The translations under genes were made by a program, and so were the position numbers. From Pelagihabitans pacificus (GTDB lineage Bacteria > Bacteroidota > Bacteroidia > Flavobacteriales > Flavobacteriaceae), in assembly GCF_009371985.2 (NCBI RefSeq), contig NZ_VIKU02000003.1:372001-436000 (forward strand): a DNA stretch of 64,000 bases. The letters run 5' to 3'. The notes below the pieces were generated by a model. The model did not search any database. It saw nothing but the letters and a program-made list of their open reading frames with translations, and was not told the origin of the DNA. Each line of letters starts with the position of its first letter. Position 1 is the stretch's first letter. Below, in pieces: positions 17,417 to 26,346 of this stretch.

Positions 17417-18252
17417 GCCAGTTTAAAAGATACCTGGTCGCCGTATTTTTTTTGCGCCAAGGTCGAAATGGCTTTATCGTCAAGTTGCAATATCCTCGGA
17501 TACCCCCCCGTCGTTTGCCCATCTTTCATCAAAATTATGAGCTTTCCTGCAGGAGTCAGTTGCACGGTGCCGGAAAGTGTAGCCGAGGTGAGCATGGAGA
17601 GTTGGTGTCCCTGGATGGGTTCCTGCAACTGGTAGGCCATACGGTTGTTCTCCTTGGCAATGGTAAAATCGGTAGCGAACAGCTTTTCCAATTGGCGATC
17701 TCCCAGTATTTGGTATTCAGGTCCCTTATGAACTTGCAGTAGGGTATCTTCCAGTAGATTTGGAACTTTGTATTCTGTTATTTTGGGTTCGAAAGACTTA
17801 TCGGTATCATAGGGAACCTCATCCCTATCGGATAAATGATTGATCGGGGTGACGGGAAAATACATTGAACGGCTTCCCATCACTTTTTGTGACTTAAATC
17901 CGCCTTTTATGGCTAGATACGCCCGAAATCCTTTTTCAAGTCTTCCATAGGATACGATATCCCCCTCGACCACTTGATATACCTTGTGATTACGAAGGGG
18001 TTTGTTGTTCAGGGTCGCCGACATCTCGGCCCCTCCCAAGACGATTGAGGACTCCAACTCGAATACCAGCGTAGGGCCTGTCATTGTAATCTCCAACACC
18101 GCGGCATCCTCGGCGTTCTCCAAAATCATATTGAGTTTTCCCACCGTCCACATATCCATTGCTCCGGAGATGGGTACGCCGATGTCCCGATACCCGAACC
18201 TTCCAGCGTCTTGGATGGAGGTAAAAAACCCGGATTTAAGGACCTTTAACAT
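17413..18252 (-). CDS. pxpC: 5-oxoprolinase subunit C (biotin-dependent carboxyltransferase-like)
   Basis: A 279-residue protein of the KipA/AHS2 family. Visible features: the N-terminal GFFTSIQDAGRFGYRDIGVPISGAMD, typical of the family, VLGGAEMSATLNNKPL, and the C-terminal region ILMKDGQTTGGYPRILQ. In the PxpABC complex this subunit works with PxpB to activate 5-oxoproline at the expense of ATP. It overlaps pxpB upstream by 17 bases, indicating translational coupling, and is the last gene of the operon. Confidence 0.9.
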   Translation of the reverse strand: MLKVLKSGFFTSIQDAGRFGYRDIGVPISGAMDMWTVGKLNMILENAEDAAVLEITMTGPTLVFELESSIVLGGAEMSATLNNKPLRNHKVYQVVEGDIVSYGRLEKGFRAYLAIKGGFKSQKVMGSRSMYFPVTPINHLSDRDEVPYDTDKSFEPKITEYKVPNLLEDTLLQVHKGPEYQILGDRQLEKLFATDFTIAKENNRMAYQLQEPIQGHQLSMLTSATLSGTVQLTPAGKLIILMKDGQTTGGYPRILQLDDKAISTLAQKKYGDQVSFKLA

Positions 18253-18979
18253 CTATTTTTATTTTTTCAATTTGGTAAATGCCCACCTCCCCTTCTATTT
18301 TATGCAGTTCGTGTTCCGCCCTGGAAATGCCATAGAACTGAATCTTGTCTCCCACCTTCACCAAGCAAGGAGGATTTTTCTTCGCATCAAAAATGGGGAT
18401 CGCACAGTTTCCGATGATGTTCCAACCGCCGGGGGATTCCTGGGGATAAATACCTGTCTGCCTGCCAGCCAGACCAACGGCACCTTTGACCACCTTTAAT
18501 CGGGGGGTGGCCTTTCTGGGGATCTCCAATGCCGATGTTAACCCGCCCAAGTACATGAAGCCCGGTAAAAATCCTATTCCAAAGACCGTATAGGTATTTT
18601 TAGTGTGAAGATCAATCAGTTCGGGAATTGACATTCCCAAGCGTTGTGAAACATCCTCTAAATCAATTCCAAAATCGATATCGTAACAGACAGGAAGCCT
18701 CCACAGAAATTTATCCTTTGGCGAAGTTGTACCCTTTTCATCATACCATTCTCGAAGTTGTCCACTAAATTTTTCAAAATCAATTGGATCTCCACGCCTA
18801 ATAAGTGTCAATGAATTGTAGGCGGGTACCAATTCCCACAGATGCATATCCAAATTGGATTTCAGACATTCCATGAACTGAAGAATATCTTCCAATATCG
18901 CTTCCTGTACCTTGTTCGGCCACTCTACCAAGATAGCATGTACCCCAAAAGGTCGTATGGACAAGGAATAGGTATTCAT
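18236..18979 (-). CDS. pxpB: 5-oxoprolinase subunit B
   Basis: A 247-residue KipI/AHS1 family protein. The signature region is clear: VFGIGFLPGFMYLGGL, then IPRKATPRLKVVKGAVGLAGRQTGIYPQESPGGWNIIG. The family was first named in Bacillus subtilis for KipI, an inhibitor of kinase KinA, but with adjacent pxpA and pxpC the expected role is ATP-dependent hydrolysis of 5-oxoproline to glutamate. It overlaps pxpA by 4 bases (ATGA) and pxpC by 17 bases. Confidence 0.92.
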   Translation of the reverse strand: MNTYSLSIRPFGVHAILVEWPNKVQEAILEDILQFMECLKSNLDMHLWELVPAYNSLTLIRRGDPIDFEKFSGQLREWYDEKGTTSPKDKFLWRLPVCYDIDFGIDLEDVSQRLGMSIPELIDLHTKNTYTVFGIGFLPGFMYLGGLTSALEIPRKATPRLKVVKGAVGLAGRQTGIYPQESPGGWNIIGNCAIPIFDAKKNPPCLVKVGDKIQFYGISRAEHELHKIEGEVGIYQIEKIKIDVKGP

Positions 18980-19713
18980 CTTTTAATGCTGATATCGTGA
19001 TTCGGCAACTGTTCTGAAAGATACGCCAATATATGTAAAGCATTTTTAGTATCCCCGTGAATGCAAAAAGTATCGGCCTTGATTGGAACCGTTTTGCCGC
19101 CAATGGTATTCACCTTTTCTTTCCGGACCATGGTAAGGAGATGCCCCAGGACCGCTTCCGGCGATTCGATGACCGCATTCTGGAATGTCCTGGAGACTAG
19201 GCTAAGGTCCTCATTATAATTTCGATCGGCAAAGGCCTCGTATCGAATACCAAATCCCTTGTTGCTTGCTTCTTTTTCGATCATCGATCCATAGGGCACA
19301 TAGAGCCATACATCCTCTTTATAATGTTCTATTGCCTTTAGAAAAGTGGAAGCCAATTGTTCATCCTTAACTAGGTCGTTATAGAGTGCCCCATGTGGTT
19401 TTATATGGTTTAATGCCATGTCTTCCTCCCTAAGGACGGATTCCAACCCTTGAATCTGATGCCGAACGGTATCGATCAAATCACGTTCCGAAATATTTAC
19501 GGAGATCCTTCCAAAATTTTCACGGTCGGGATAAGACGGATGCGCACCTATCTTGACTTGATACGTTTTGGCCAATCTCACCACCCCTCGCATCGTCTCC
19601 ACATCTCCGGCATGACCGCCACAGGCAATATTACAGGAAGATATTAGGGGCATTAATCGCCCCTCATTACCCATGCCTTCCCCCACGTCGCAATTAATAT
19701 CTATCTCAAACAT
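18976..19713 (-). CDS. pxpA: 5-oxoprolinase subunit A (LamB/YcsF family)
   Basis: A 245-residue protein of the LamB/YcsF family, the subunit that holds the hydrolytic site of the PxpABC 5-oxoprolinase. Family features are FEIDINCDVGEG at the N-terminus, SSCNIACGGHAGD, IGAHPSYPDRENFGR and IKPHGALYN. The start is set at the ATG at 19713, which gives the canonical N-terminus; an in-frame GTG at 19734 would add seven residues. It precedes pxpB and pxpC with overlaps, and follows an alpha/beta hydrolase gene closely, so the five genes 21393 to 17413 may be one transcript. The complex recycles pyroglutamate formed from glutamine and peptides. Confidence 0.93.
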   Translation of the reverse strand: MFEIDINCDVGEGMGNEGRLMPLISSCNIACGGHAGDVETMRGVVRLAKTYQVKIGAHPSYPDRENFGRISVNISERDLIDTVRHQIQGLESVLREEDMALNHIKPHGALYNDLVKDEQLASTFLKAIEHYKEDVWLYVPYGSMIEKEASNKGFGIRYEAFADRNYNEDLSLVSRTFQNAVIESPEAVLGHLLTMVRKEKVNTIGGKTVPIKADTFCIHGDTKNALHILAYLSEQLPNHDISIKR

Positions 19714-19733
19714 GCACAAGCCCGATTCAACCA

Positions 19734-20531
19734 CTAATTAAATACCTCTTCCATTCCTTTTTTAAACCCATCGAAATCCTGAAGGTAATTGTGTCCTCCC
19801 CCTTCGATACGATAAAACTTTTTGTTGTCCCCCGGGATGACCGCATATAAATCCTCGGCCTGTTCGTAGGGGATGATAGCGTCCTCGGTACCGTGAAAAA
19901 TATAGACGGGGCATTTTACCTGCTTCACGTACTCATGGGAAGGAAATCGATACTGTGATAGCCAATCGATAGGCAGTATCGGAAAACGGTGTTTACCAAG
20001 CTCAATGGCACTATAGAAAGGAGACTCTAAAATGAGTTTACGAGGGGAATTATCGGCTGCGAGTCCGGAGGCTATTCCCGTACCGAACGAACGCCCATAC
20101 AAAACGATTTCATCCTCCTCATATTTGGTCAGGGTGTGGTTATAGAACAGTTGGGCATCTTTTTTCAAGGCCTGTTCGCTCATTTCACCGGTGCTTTTTC
20201 CATAGGTCCTGTAATCTACCATTATCGCATCATAGCCTTTTCGGCTTAGAAGGTTCGCCACGTGGCCCAGATGGGATATGTTGCCGGAATTTCCATGAAA
20301 GTACAATACCACGCCCTTGGCACTGTCTTGTTTTATGTGTACGGCGTTCAGTTTTGCGCCATCCTCCGCAGTCAAGTAAAACTCCTCAAAATACTGGCAA
20401 AATTCGTATTCGTGGTTCGCGGGCATCTTGGAAGGAATAAAAATCAGCTTTTCCTGAAAATTATAGGCAAGAATTACCAGCAGGGCATATAGAATAAATA
20501 GAACCAACGCTATTTTTTTTAGTCTTTTCAT
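19734..20531 (-). CDS. Membrane-anchored alpha/beta hydrolase
   Basis: A 265-residue protein with an N-terminal hydrophobic segment (residues 7-24) and an alpha/beta hydrolase domain. The catalytic triad can be read as Ser148 in GRSFG, Asp217 in GTEDAII and His247 in GGGHNY; the oxyanion region is YFHGNSGN. It resembles the FrsA/BAAT-like group and the human ABHD13/ABHD17-like hydrolases with an N-terminal anchor. The substrate is unknown. The upstream neighbour at 20539 encodes a paralogue, 7 bases away, and pxpA follows. Confidence 0.82.
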   Translation of the reverse strand: MKRLKKIALVLFILYALLVILAYNFQEKLIFIPSKMPANHEYEFCQYFEEFYLTAEDGAKLNAVHIKQDSAKGVVLYFHGNSGNISHLGHVANLLSRKGYDAIMVDYRTYGKSTGEMSEQALKKDAQLFYNHTLTKYEEDEIVLYGRSFGTGIASGLAADNSPRKLILESPFYSAIELGKHRFPILPIDWLSQYRFPSHEYVKQVKCPVYIFHGTEDAIIPYEQAEDLYAVIPGDNKKFYRIEGGGHNYLQDFDGFKKGMEEVFN

Positions 20532-20538
20532 TCAGTCT

Positions 20539-21393
20539 CTACGATGAGTGTTTTACGTGTATGCTCGAGCCTTCCAAATTTACGGCTTTAGGTTTTGAAG
20601 AAATAATTTCGGCCAACATTTTATGATACGATTCGAAAGTGTTCAAGTTCTTGTGTCCTCCCCCTATTACCGTATAAAGTCTGGTGAGGCTGGGCTTGAT
20701 CTTCGATAGTTTAACGCTGGTCTTGTAGGGTATCAATTTGTCGTCGGTGCCATGTATAATATGAACCGGACAATTTACGTACCGCATCCATTTATAAGTA
20801 GGCATCGGAAATTTGATCAATAACGACAGTGGCATAAACGGAATATATTTTTTGGCCACTTTGCTTAAACTGTAATAGGGTGCATCTAAAATAAGCATCC
20901 TGGGATTGTTCATGGAGGCCAATTTGGTTGCAAAGCCCGAACCAAGCGAACGGCCGTACAAAATGATGTACTGTTCCTTTACGTTTTCCTTGATCCTATT
21001 ATAGATTACCTGAAGATCCCTTTTGATCGCCTTTTGGGTTCGACGACCCGTGCTCTTTCCAAAACCACGATAATCGACCATTATTACGTCATATCCATGT
21101 CGGGTAAAATCAACTGCAAACTTACCCCAGCCTTTGATGCTCTTGGAATTGCCCTTCAAATAGAAAACCACCCCTTTCGGATCTTGGGACTTGAATCTGA
21201 GACCGTTAATAGTGGCACCATCCCTTGTCTCCACATTGTACTCCTCTATTTCCTGATTTTCGTAGTGGAATTGAAAGTCTACCGGCAGCTTTTCCGGTTT
21301 GAACATGATAAAATCCTGAAGGAGGTACAACAAAACGCTGATAGTCACATATACCACCAAAACGATCAACGTTATGTAAACCCAGTTCGACAT
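20539..21393 (-). CDS. Membrane-anchored alpha/beta hydrolase (paralogue)
   Basis: A 284-residue hydrolase with an N-terminal membrane segment (about 5-25), followed by the same domain as the downstream gene. The triad is Ser149 in GRSLG, Asp218 in GTDDKLIP and His247 in GGGHKNL. Regions such as YDVIMVDYRGFGKSTG match YDAIMVDYRTYGKSTG of the neighbour, so the two arose by tandem duplication. In this copy the HGNSGN oxyanion loop reads KGNSKS, a notable change that may affect specificity. First gene of the probable operon with pxpABC. Confidence 0.8.
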   Translation of the reverse strand: MSNWVYITLIVLVVYVTISVLLYLLQDFIMFKPEKLPVDFQFHYENQEIEEYNVETRDGATINGLRFKSQDPKGVVFYLKGNSKSIKGWGKFAVDFTRHGYDVIMVDYRGFGKSTGRRTQKAIKRDLQVIYNRIKENVKEQYIILYGRSLGSGFATKLASMNNPRMLILDAPYYSLSKVAKKYIPFMPLSLLIKFPMPTYKWMRYVNCPVHIIHGTDDKLIPYKTSVKLSKIKPSLTRLYTVIGGGHKNLNTFESYHKMLAEIISSKPKAVNLEGSSIHVKHSS

Positions 21394-21450
21394 TGAAGTT
21401 AGTTTGCTACAATATACAAAAAAGCACTAGTCAACACATCGCGCTGCAAT

Positions 21451-22560
21451 CTACAACCATTGCTTTCGCTTGAAGTAAAATAACATCCCTATAAATAAAA
21501 CAATCATCAGGCCCCAAACAACATAGTACCCGTATTCGGTATTTAATTCGGGCATGTTCTTAAAATTCATCCCGTAAATCCCCGCTATGAAAGTTAATGG
21601 TATGAAAATGGATGCCATGATGGTAAGCACTTTCATCACCTCGTTCATTTTATTGCTCATATTGCTCATGTACATTTCCATGAGACTCATGCTCATTTCG
21701 CGGTATATCTGAAGACTTTCGTTGATTTCCACACAGTGGTCGAGGGCATCCCTTAAAAAAGGTTGGGTATCCTTTGAGATAAGTTTGCTTTCGCTGTCCA
21801 AAAGCCTTCCGACCAACTCCCGCATAGGGAATATCCACTTTCGCACCTTTAGTACTTCCTTTTTCAAGTCTTGGATTCGGTGTGCTACCTCCGGTGTTGG
21901 ATCTTGATAGACTTCTTCTTCAAGTATTTCTATCTTGGCATTGATACTTTCCAAGATTTCAAAATAGTGGTCAATGATGGAGTCTATAAGCGCAAAGAAC
22001 AAATAATCGGCCCCACGGGCACGAATTCTCCCCGTTTTTGCTCTTAGTCGATTCCTGACCCCGCTGAATACATCCTCCTCCAACTCTTGAAAAAGAATCA
22101 CCGTATTTTCGAAAAGTACCAGTGCTACGTGTTCGGAAACTATATTTTTTTGTTCATCCAGATAAAGCATTTTGAACACCCCGAAAAGATAGTCCCCGTA
22201 GTCATCGATTTTTGGGCGCTGTTCCGTGTTAACGGCATCCTCAAGCAAAAGCGGGTTCAGACCAAAAACCTTTCCGAGATGCTCTATAAAGGATTCGTCG
22301 TTAATGCCTACCACATCAATCCATGAAGTGCACGGACCCGCTCGAAACGAAGCCAAGGCGTCGACATCCGATGTTTCGAACTCCTCTAGCTTTTGCTCAT
22401 CGTACTCGATTACCTTTAGAACACTGGCGGTCTTTTCGCGTTTGCCCAGATAGGTAATGGTGCCTGGGGCCTTTCCTATCTTTCGCCGAGCGCGCGAGTT
22501 CTTTTTTTTGACCGAGGGTTGTTTCTTTTTGTTGGTGGCCATATGTGCGGTTGTTTTCAT
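21451..22560 (-). CDS. corA: Magnesium/cobalt transport protein CorA
   Basis: A 369-residue CorA-type divalent cation channel. The two C-terminal membrane helices are at about residues 305-328 and 340-360, with the selectivity motif YGMNF (in AGIYGMNFKNMPEL) at the end of the first. The large N-terminal cytoplasmic domain ends in long helices. The N-terminus is basic (KKKQPSVKKKNSRARRKIGK), longer than in many homologues. An alternative ATG lies six codons downstream. It should form a pentamer in the inner membrane that carries Mg2+ and possibly Co2+ or Ni2+. Confidence 0.93.
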   Translation of the reverse strand: MKTTAHMATNKKKQPSVKKKNSRARRKIGKAPGTITYLGKREKTASVLKVIEYDEQKLEEFETSDVDALASFRAGPCTSWIDVVGINDESFIEHLGKVFGLNPLLLEDAVNTEQRPKIDDYGDYLFGVFKMLYLDEQKNIVSEHVALVLFENTVILFQELEEDVFSGVRNRLRAKTGRIRARGADYLFFALIDSIIDHYFEILESINAKIEILEEEVYQDPTPEVAHRIQDLKKEVLKVRKWIFPMRELVGRLLDSESKLISKDTQPFLRDALDHCVEINESLQIYREMSMSLMEMYMSNMSNKMNEVMKVLTIMASIFIPLTFIAGIYGMNFKNMPELNTEYGYYVVWGLMIVLFIGMLFYFKRKQWL

Positions 22561-22590
22561 AAAAATACTAAAAAGGAATCGCTAGGCTCC

Positions 22591-23376
22591 TCAAATGAAT
22601 TCCAATTTGTTTAAATGAAGCCCCGAGCCTGGTGCAATAAACGTAATTGGTGTGGTAGCATTTTTCCCAAGGGATTTTTTAATATCGCTTCGTGTTAGCT
22701 CTCCTTTTCCCAAAAGTATCAGCGCTCCCATGATCATACGTACCTGATAGCGCATAAAACCTTCCCCTTTGATGTGAAGCGCATAACTATGGTCGGGGAA
22801 AAAATTAGCGGTCAGCAACGCGTTTTCGGTAATATAACAACGCTCTATATGGCGAACGGACTTCGCATTTTTTCGCATACGCGCCGTATAGGAGGAAAAG
22901 TCATGCGTTCCTTCGTACAAAACTGCTGCCTCTTTCATTGCCTCAATATCCAATGAATCCAAAATATTGGCCATAAAAGGCGCACAGTAAGGATGGTTCT
23001 TTTCACCAAAGGAAAACAGGTACACGTATTCTTTTAACGTTCCATTCTGTATGATATTAAAGTGCTTGTCCAATACTTGAAGGTCGGTTATCCTAATGTC
23101 AGGAGGAAGGTTTTGGTTCAATCGCCGCTTTAACTCGATAGGTGCTTCCAGAGCGTCTCCCTCGATGAATAACTCAAAGGCATAGGACAGTGCCGAAACC
23201 TTGGCATCGGTACGTCCTACTCCCAGAATTTTTAGCTTCCTATCGGGCAAAATGTAACGAAGTGTTTTCGACAACATTCCTTCCACCGTTTTTTGGCCTG
23301 GCTGCTTCTGCCAACCACTATACCGAAACCCAAGAAATTGCGTTTTAAGCAAATAATAATGCCTACGGTTCTTCAT
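22591..23376 (-). CDS. TruA-family tRNA pseudouridine synthase, variant motif
   Basis: A 261-residue protein of the TruA family, which makes pseudouridine at positions 38-40 of the tRNA anticodon arm. The N-terminus FLGFRYSGWQKQPGQKTVEG is typical and the presumed catalytic Asp is in GRTDAKVSALSYAFEL. Standard TruA has GRTDAGVHA here, so the Gly-Val-His part is altered while the Asp is kept. The C-terminal FMRYQVRMIMGALILLGKGEL is also typical. It may be a functional TruA or a paralogue with changed specificity; many Bacteroidetes carry more than one. It lies 30 bases upstream of corA on the same strand. Confidence 0.8.
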   Translation of the reverse strand: MKNRRHYYLLKTQFLGFRYSGWQKQPGQKTVEGMLSKTLRYILPDRKLKILGVGRTDAKVSALSYAFELFIEGDALEAPIELKRRLNQNLPPDIRITDLQVLDKHFNIIQNGTLKEYVYLFSFGEKNHPYCAPFMANILDSLDIEAMKEAAVLYEGTHDFSSYTARMRKNAKSVRHIERCYITENALLTANFFPDHSYALHIKGEGFMRYQVRMIMGALILLGKGELTRSDIKKSLGKNATTPITFIAPGSGLHLNKLEFI

Positions 23377-23463
23377 TCTTTGATCATTTAGCTATTTTGT
23401 TTAGAAATTTTGACATTTTTCAGTAATTTTATCGCTATCGGACAAACCTAAACCAACTAAATT

Positions 23464-23901
23464 ATGGAAACAAAAGTAGCTATAAAACCACCCACGTGGT
23501 TTTGGATAGTAAGCGCTATTGCGCTTCTTTGGAACTTGCTGGGCGTTTTTGCCTATTTGGCGGATGCCTATATGGGAGAGGAGGCCCTGGCGGCACTGCC
23601 CGAGGCCCAGCAGGAACTCTACGAAACACGGCCAGCTTGGGTGACGGCGGCTTTCGCGATAGCCGTATTCGGAGGGGCGCTTGGATGCATCGCACTTTTA
23701 CTTAGAAAGAAATGGGCGAGCCCGGTGTTCATCCTATCCCTAATGGCAGTTTTGGCACAACAGCTATATGTGTTCTTTTTGAGCGACACTTTTGAAGTCA
23801 TGGGCAACCAGGCTATGGTTATGCCAATAGTTGTGCTGGCAATTGGTATCGCCCTCGTATTTTTTGCCCGTTCGGCGACCCGTAAAAACTGGTTGACATA
23901 A
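23464..23901 (+). CDS. Small four-helix membrane protein
   Basis: A 145-residue inner membrane protein with four hydrophobic helices at about 15-33, 58-80, 88-107 and 116-135. Two Trp residues (WFWIVSAIALLWNLLGVFAY) mark the first helix, and the loop after it is acidic with DAYMGEEALAALPEAQQELY. I recognise this as a family seen in many flavobacteria and often loosely annotated as 'sugar transporter'; nothing in the sequence shows transport. It is a single gene, divergent from the TruA-family gene. Confidence 0.7.
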   Translation: METKVAIKPPTWFWIVSAIALLWNLLGVFAYLADAYMGEEALAALPEAQQELYETRPAWVTAAFAIAVFGGALGCIALLLRKKWASPVFILSLMAVLAQQLYVFFLSDTFEVMGNQAMVMPIVVLAIGIALVFFARSATRKNWLT

Positions 23902-24102
23902 ACCTAATCTATTGAAATACATTTATGACAAATTGTTCCCCAGCACTTCTTCGCCCACACGCGGTATTAACGATTTTCACCACTACTTTAGCGGTATTTC
24001 CAACATTGGGAGCTATTCATCGATTTTTTTAAAATAAACCGAATTCCTAATCGTTTAGAACTTTGAAATAGGGATTCCCTAAACCCCCGAAAGCTGTTTG
24101 AC

Positions 24103-24585
24103 ATGAAGTCAATTATGAAATTATTACCGTGGAAACTTGGTTTGTTGCTATCTGTTGCAACTCTTATATTATTAATCATCTTTAATTTTTATGGCCTCTA
24201 TACCAACAAATTTTACTTTTTTAAGTTAGACAATTACCTTCTTCCGTTATTGACCATCATACACTTTGCTTTTTTGTACGTCTTGTGGTTCAAAATTAGG
24301 GAGGATGAGGTCACCGATCTACCGATGCGGTATTTGGAATATGGTCTTTACGCAATCATTCCGATATATGTTTACAAACTTATCGACACCTTTGCTATAC
24401 TTTTGAGTGCCGGGGAATTCGAAAGCTATGCCATTCCAGGTACATTTCTACCGATAGGTATTTTTATGCTATTGTTGTATTTATTTCTTATCGGTCTAAC
24501 TTTCTTATCTTTTCAATATAGAAGAGTCCTTGTGGGTACCTACAATTTCGATGAAATTAACCGCCATATCGATTCTTGGGAGTAG
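24103..24585 (+). CDS. Hypothetical four-helix membrane protein
   Basis: A 160-residue protein with four hydrophobic segments at about 11-28, 40-58, 77-95 and 112-140. The middle loop contains REDEVTDLPMRYLEYGLY. I do not recognise the family. The ATG at 24103 or another four codons on could be the start. It is followed by a strong bidirectional terminator at 24606-24643, so it is the last gene of its unit. Confidence 0.6.
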   Translation: MKSIMKLLPWKLGLLLSVATLILLIIFNFYGLYTNKFYFFKLDNYLLPLLTIIHFAFLYVLWFKIREDEVTDLPMRYLEYGLYAIIPIYVYKLIDTFAILLSAGEFESYAIPGTFLPIGIFMLLLYLFLIGLTFLSFQYRRVLVGTYNFDEINRHIDSWE

Positions 24586-24605
24586 TCGCTCCCAGCTCTT
24601 ATAAA

Positions 24606-24643
24606 TTAAAAAATGCCTTGGAGATTCTTCCAAGGCATTTTTA
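24606..24643. terminator. Bidirectional Rho-independent terminator
   Basis: AAATGCCTTGGA (24611-24622) pairs perfectly with 24629-24640 around a 6-base loop, with T runs on the 3' side of both strands. It lies between convergent genes (plus strand ending 24585, minus strand ending 24680) and can stop both. Confidence 0.9.
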
Positions 24644-24679
24644 CTTCAACCAACAACAAAAATCAAAACCTCAAATTGG

Positions 24680-26104
24680 TCAATTGGGGGTTACCGTAAT
24701 CCTTACCACATTATAACCTCCTCTGGGGTCGTTCATACCAACCACCCCCGCAGGGGAAGCAATCAATCCTTTACCAAATTGTACATCATTGATTTCCATC
24801 ACCCTACGAATTGAAGTATTGTCATCCGCAGCACCTGTATTTGGGCTAGATTGAAAGGGTGCCTGGTCTTCCCCGAAACCCACCGGTTGATCCGCCTCGG
24901 TTCCAGCATCGTACAGATATGTTTTTTCGGTGGCTTCGGCACCACTTCTTGGACTACCATCCTCATTGAATAAGGAATATCCCATATCGTTATAGGATAA
25001 AAACCAGTCATTACTGAAAACGAACATGGTATTGAAGCCTAGCTTGTATCCTTCCGGCACCTCTAGGTCAAACGTAAGGCTTCCGCCAGGACCAACGGGC
25101 ATCGTCTCGTTGCTTTTTGCGGCCGGTAATTGCAGCTGATCTGTGATGTAATCGAACATCACCCCATTATTTCCGTCCTCGGCAATATCCTCTATACCGC
25201 TTCCTGCTACCGCTGCTTCACCCTGGCTAAACACGGGGTCGCTCTCCTCTGAAAAGGCATAGACAATACCAGGAGAAAGTACCGTAAAGGAGGATGACAT
25301 CCGCAGCGGAGCCCCGGTCTCCCCGGTTTCGGTCAACCACCCGAACAAATCACCCGGATTTCCCTGAACGGCTATCTTGGCCAAGCCTAGTCCCCTATCG
25401 GGTTCGCCCTGCGTAAACAAAGGATTGTCTTGGGCGTGGAGAACCACCAAACCCGGGGAGAGCACGATAGGGTCGGTCTCTGCATCGGTGCCTCTTCGGT
25501 TCTCAATTCGTAGGGTAAAGTATCGACTTTCCTCCCCATAACTAAGATAAACCCCAATTTTAGAGGTAACATCCATCTCGACAACCCGCACCGTGTTATC
25601 ATCGTCAGGTTCACCTGTTGTGGCCCCATCAGGCTCCGAGGTAGCGGTTGCCGGGTCTTCCTCTTCCGCGCCGGAATCCCAAAGATATACTTGCCCAGTG
25701 ACATCACCGGTTACCGGCATACCGTTTTCGAACAATGAGATCCCTTCTCCGGAAGGAGCAAAAAACCAGTCGTTTGAAATAACCGACATGAAGGAGAAAC
25801 TTAACCTGGTACCCGGAACCGCTTTGAAATTCACCTCATAAAAGTTGTCCGCATCCACTATCGGGCCTGGATCTGTAGTGTTGTTTGGAGTATTGAATAC
25901 AATGGCGTTCAAATAATTGACCACATTACTAATAGTGATGGTAAAGGAGGTGGTAGCAGGTTCCATTTGCTCTTGCATTTCTTCCATCATTTCTTCCTGT
26001 TGCTCCTCTTCGGTAATAAATTCTTGATCGTCATCCTGACAGGCGGTAACGAACAGGATTGCTGCTGTCAGAAATAAGATAGAGGCATGTCTTAACTTTT
26101 TCAT
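24680..26104 (-). CDS. Lipoprotein with two spondin domains
   Basis: A 474-residue lipoprotein. The start is set at the ATG at 26104, giving the signal MKKLRHASILFLTAAILFVTAC with lipobox Cys22; an in-frame TTG upstream would add nine residues. After an acidic Glu/Gln/Met-rich linker there are two similar halves, each matching the spondin_N pattern: FSFMSVISNDWFFAPSGEGI and YLWDSGAEEEDPAT in the first; FNTMFVFSNDWFLSYNDMGY and YLYDAGTEADQPV in the second. The duplicated NDWF block marks an internal repeat. Such proteins are thought to sit on the cell surface; function is unknown. It is divergent from the two-component system at 26347. Confidence 0.8.
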   Translation of the reverse strand: MKKLRHASILFLTAAILFVTACQDDDQEFITEEEQQEEMMEEMQEQMEPATTSFTITISNVVNYLNAIVFNTPNNTTDPGPIVDADNFYEVNFKAVPGTRLSFSFMSVISNDWFFAPSGEGISLFENGMPVTGDVTGQVYLWDSGAEEEDPATATSEPDGATTGEPDDDNTVRVVEMDVTSKIGVYLSYGEESRYFTLRIENRRGTDAETDPIVLSPGLVVLHAQDNPLFTQGEPDRGLGLAKIAVQGNPGDLFGWLTETGETGAPLRMSSSFTVLSPGIVYAFSEESDPVFSQGEAAVAGSGIEDIAEDGNNGVMFDYITDQLQLPAAKSNETMPVGPGGSLTFDLEVPEGYKLGFNTMFVFSNDWFLSYNDMGYSLFNEDGSPRSGAEATEKTYLYDAGTEADQPVGFGEDQAPFQSSPNTGAADDNTSIRRVMEINDVQFGKGLIASPAGVVGMNDPRGGYNVVRITVTPN

Positions 26105-26346
26105 TGATTTTGTTTTTAGATTAGGCTTCAAAGTAAGCCAGTGGAAATAACGTCCGGATCACAAAATCATAAACCTTTTGCCAATTTCTGTAAGGATTTC
26201 GTGAATATTACGGCTATTCTCTGCAGAAAGCGTATTTCTTTAGCTTCCGTGAGCCCAAATATCCCGTAAGTTCCCTGCAACCTGTCTATTCAGGGTTGCC
26301 CGTGATAGTTATGTGATACTTTTTAACTTGATTCGTAGCTGTAATT

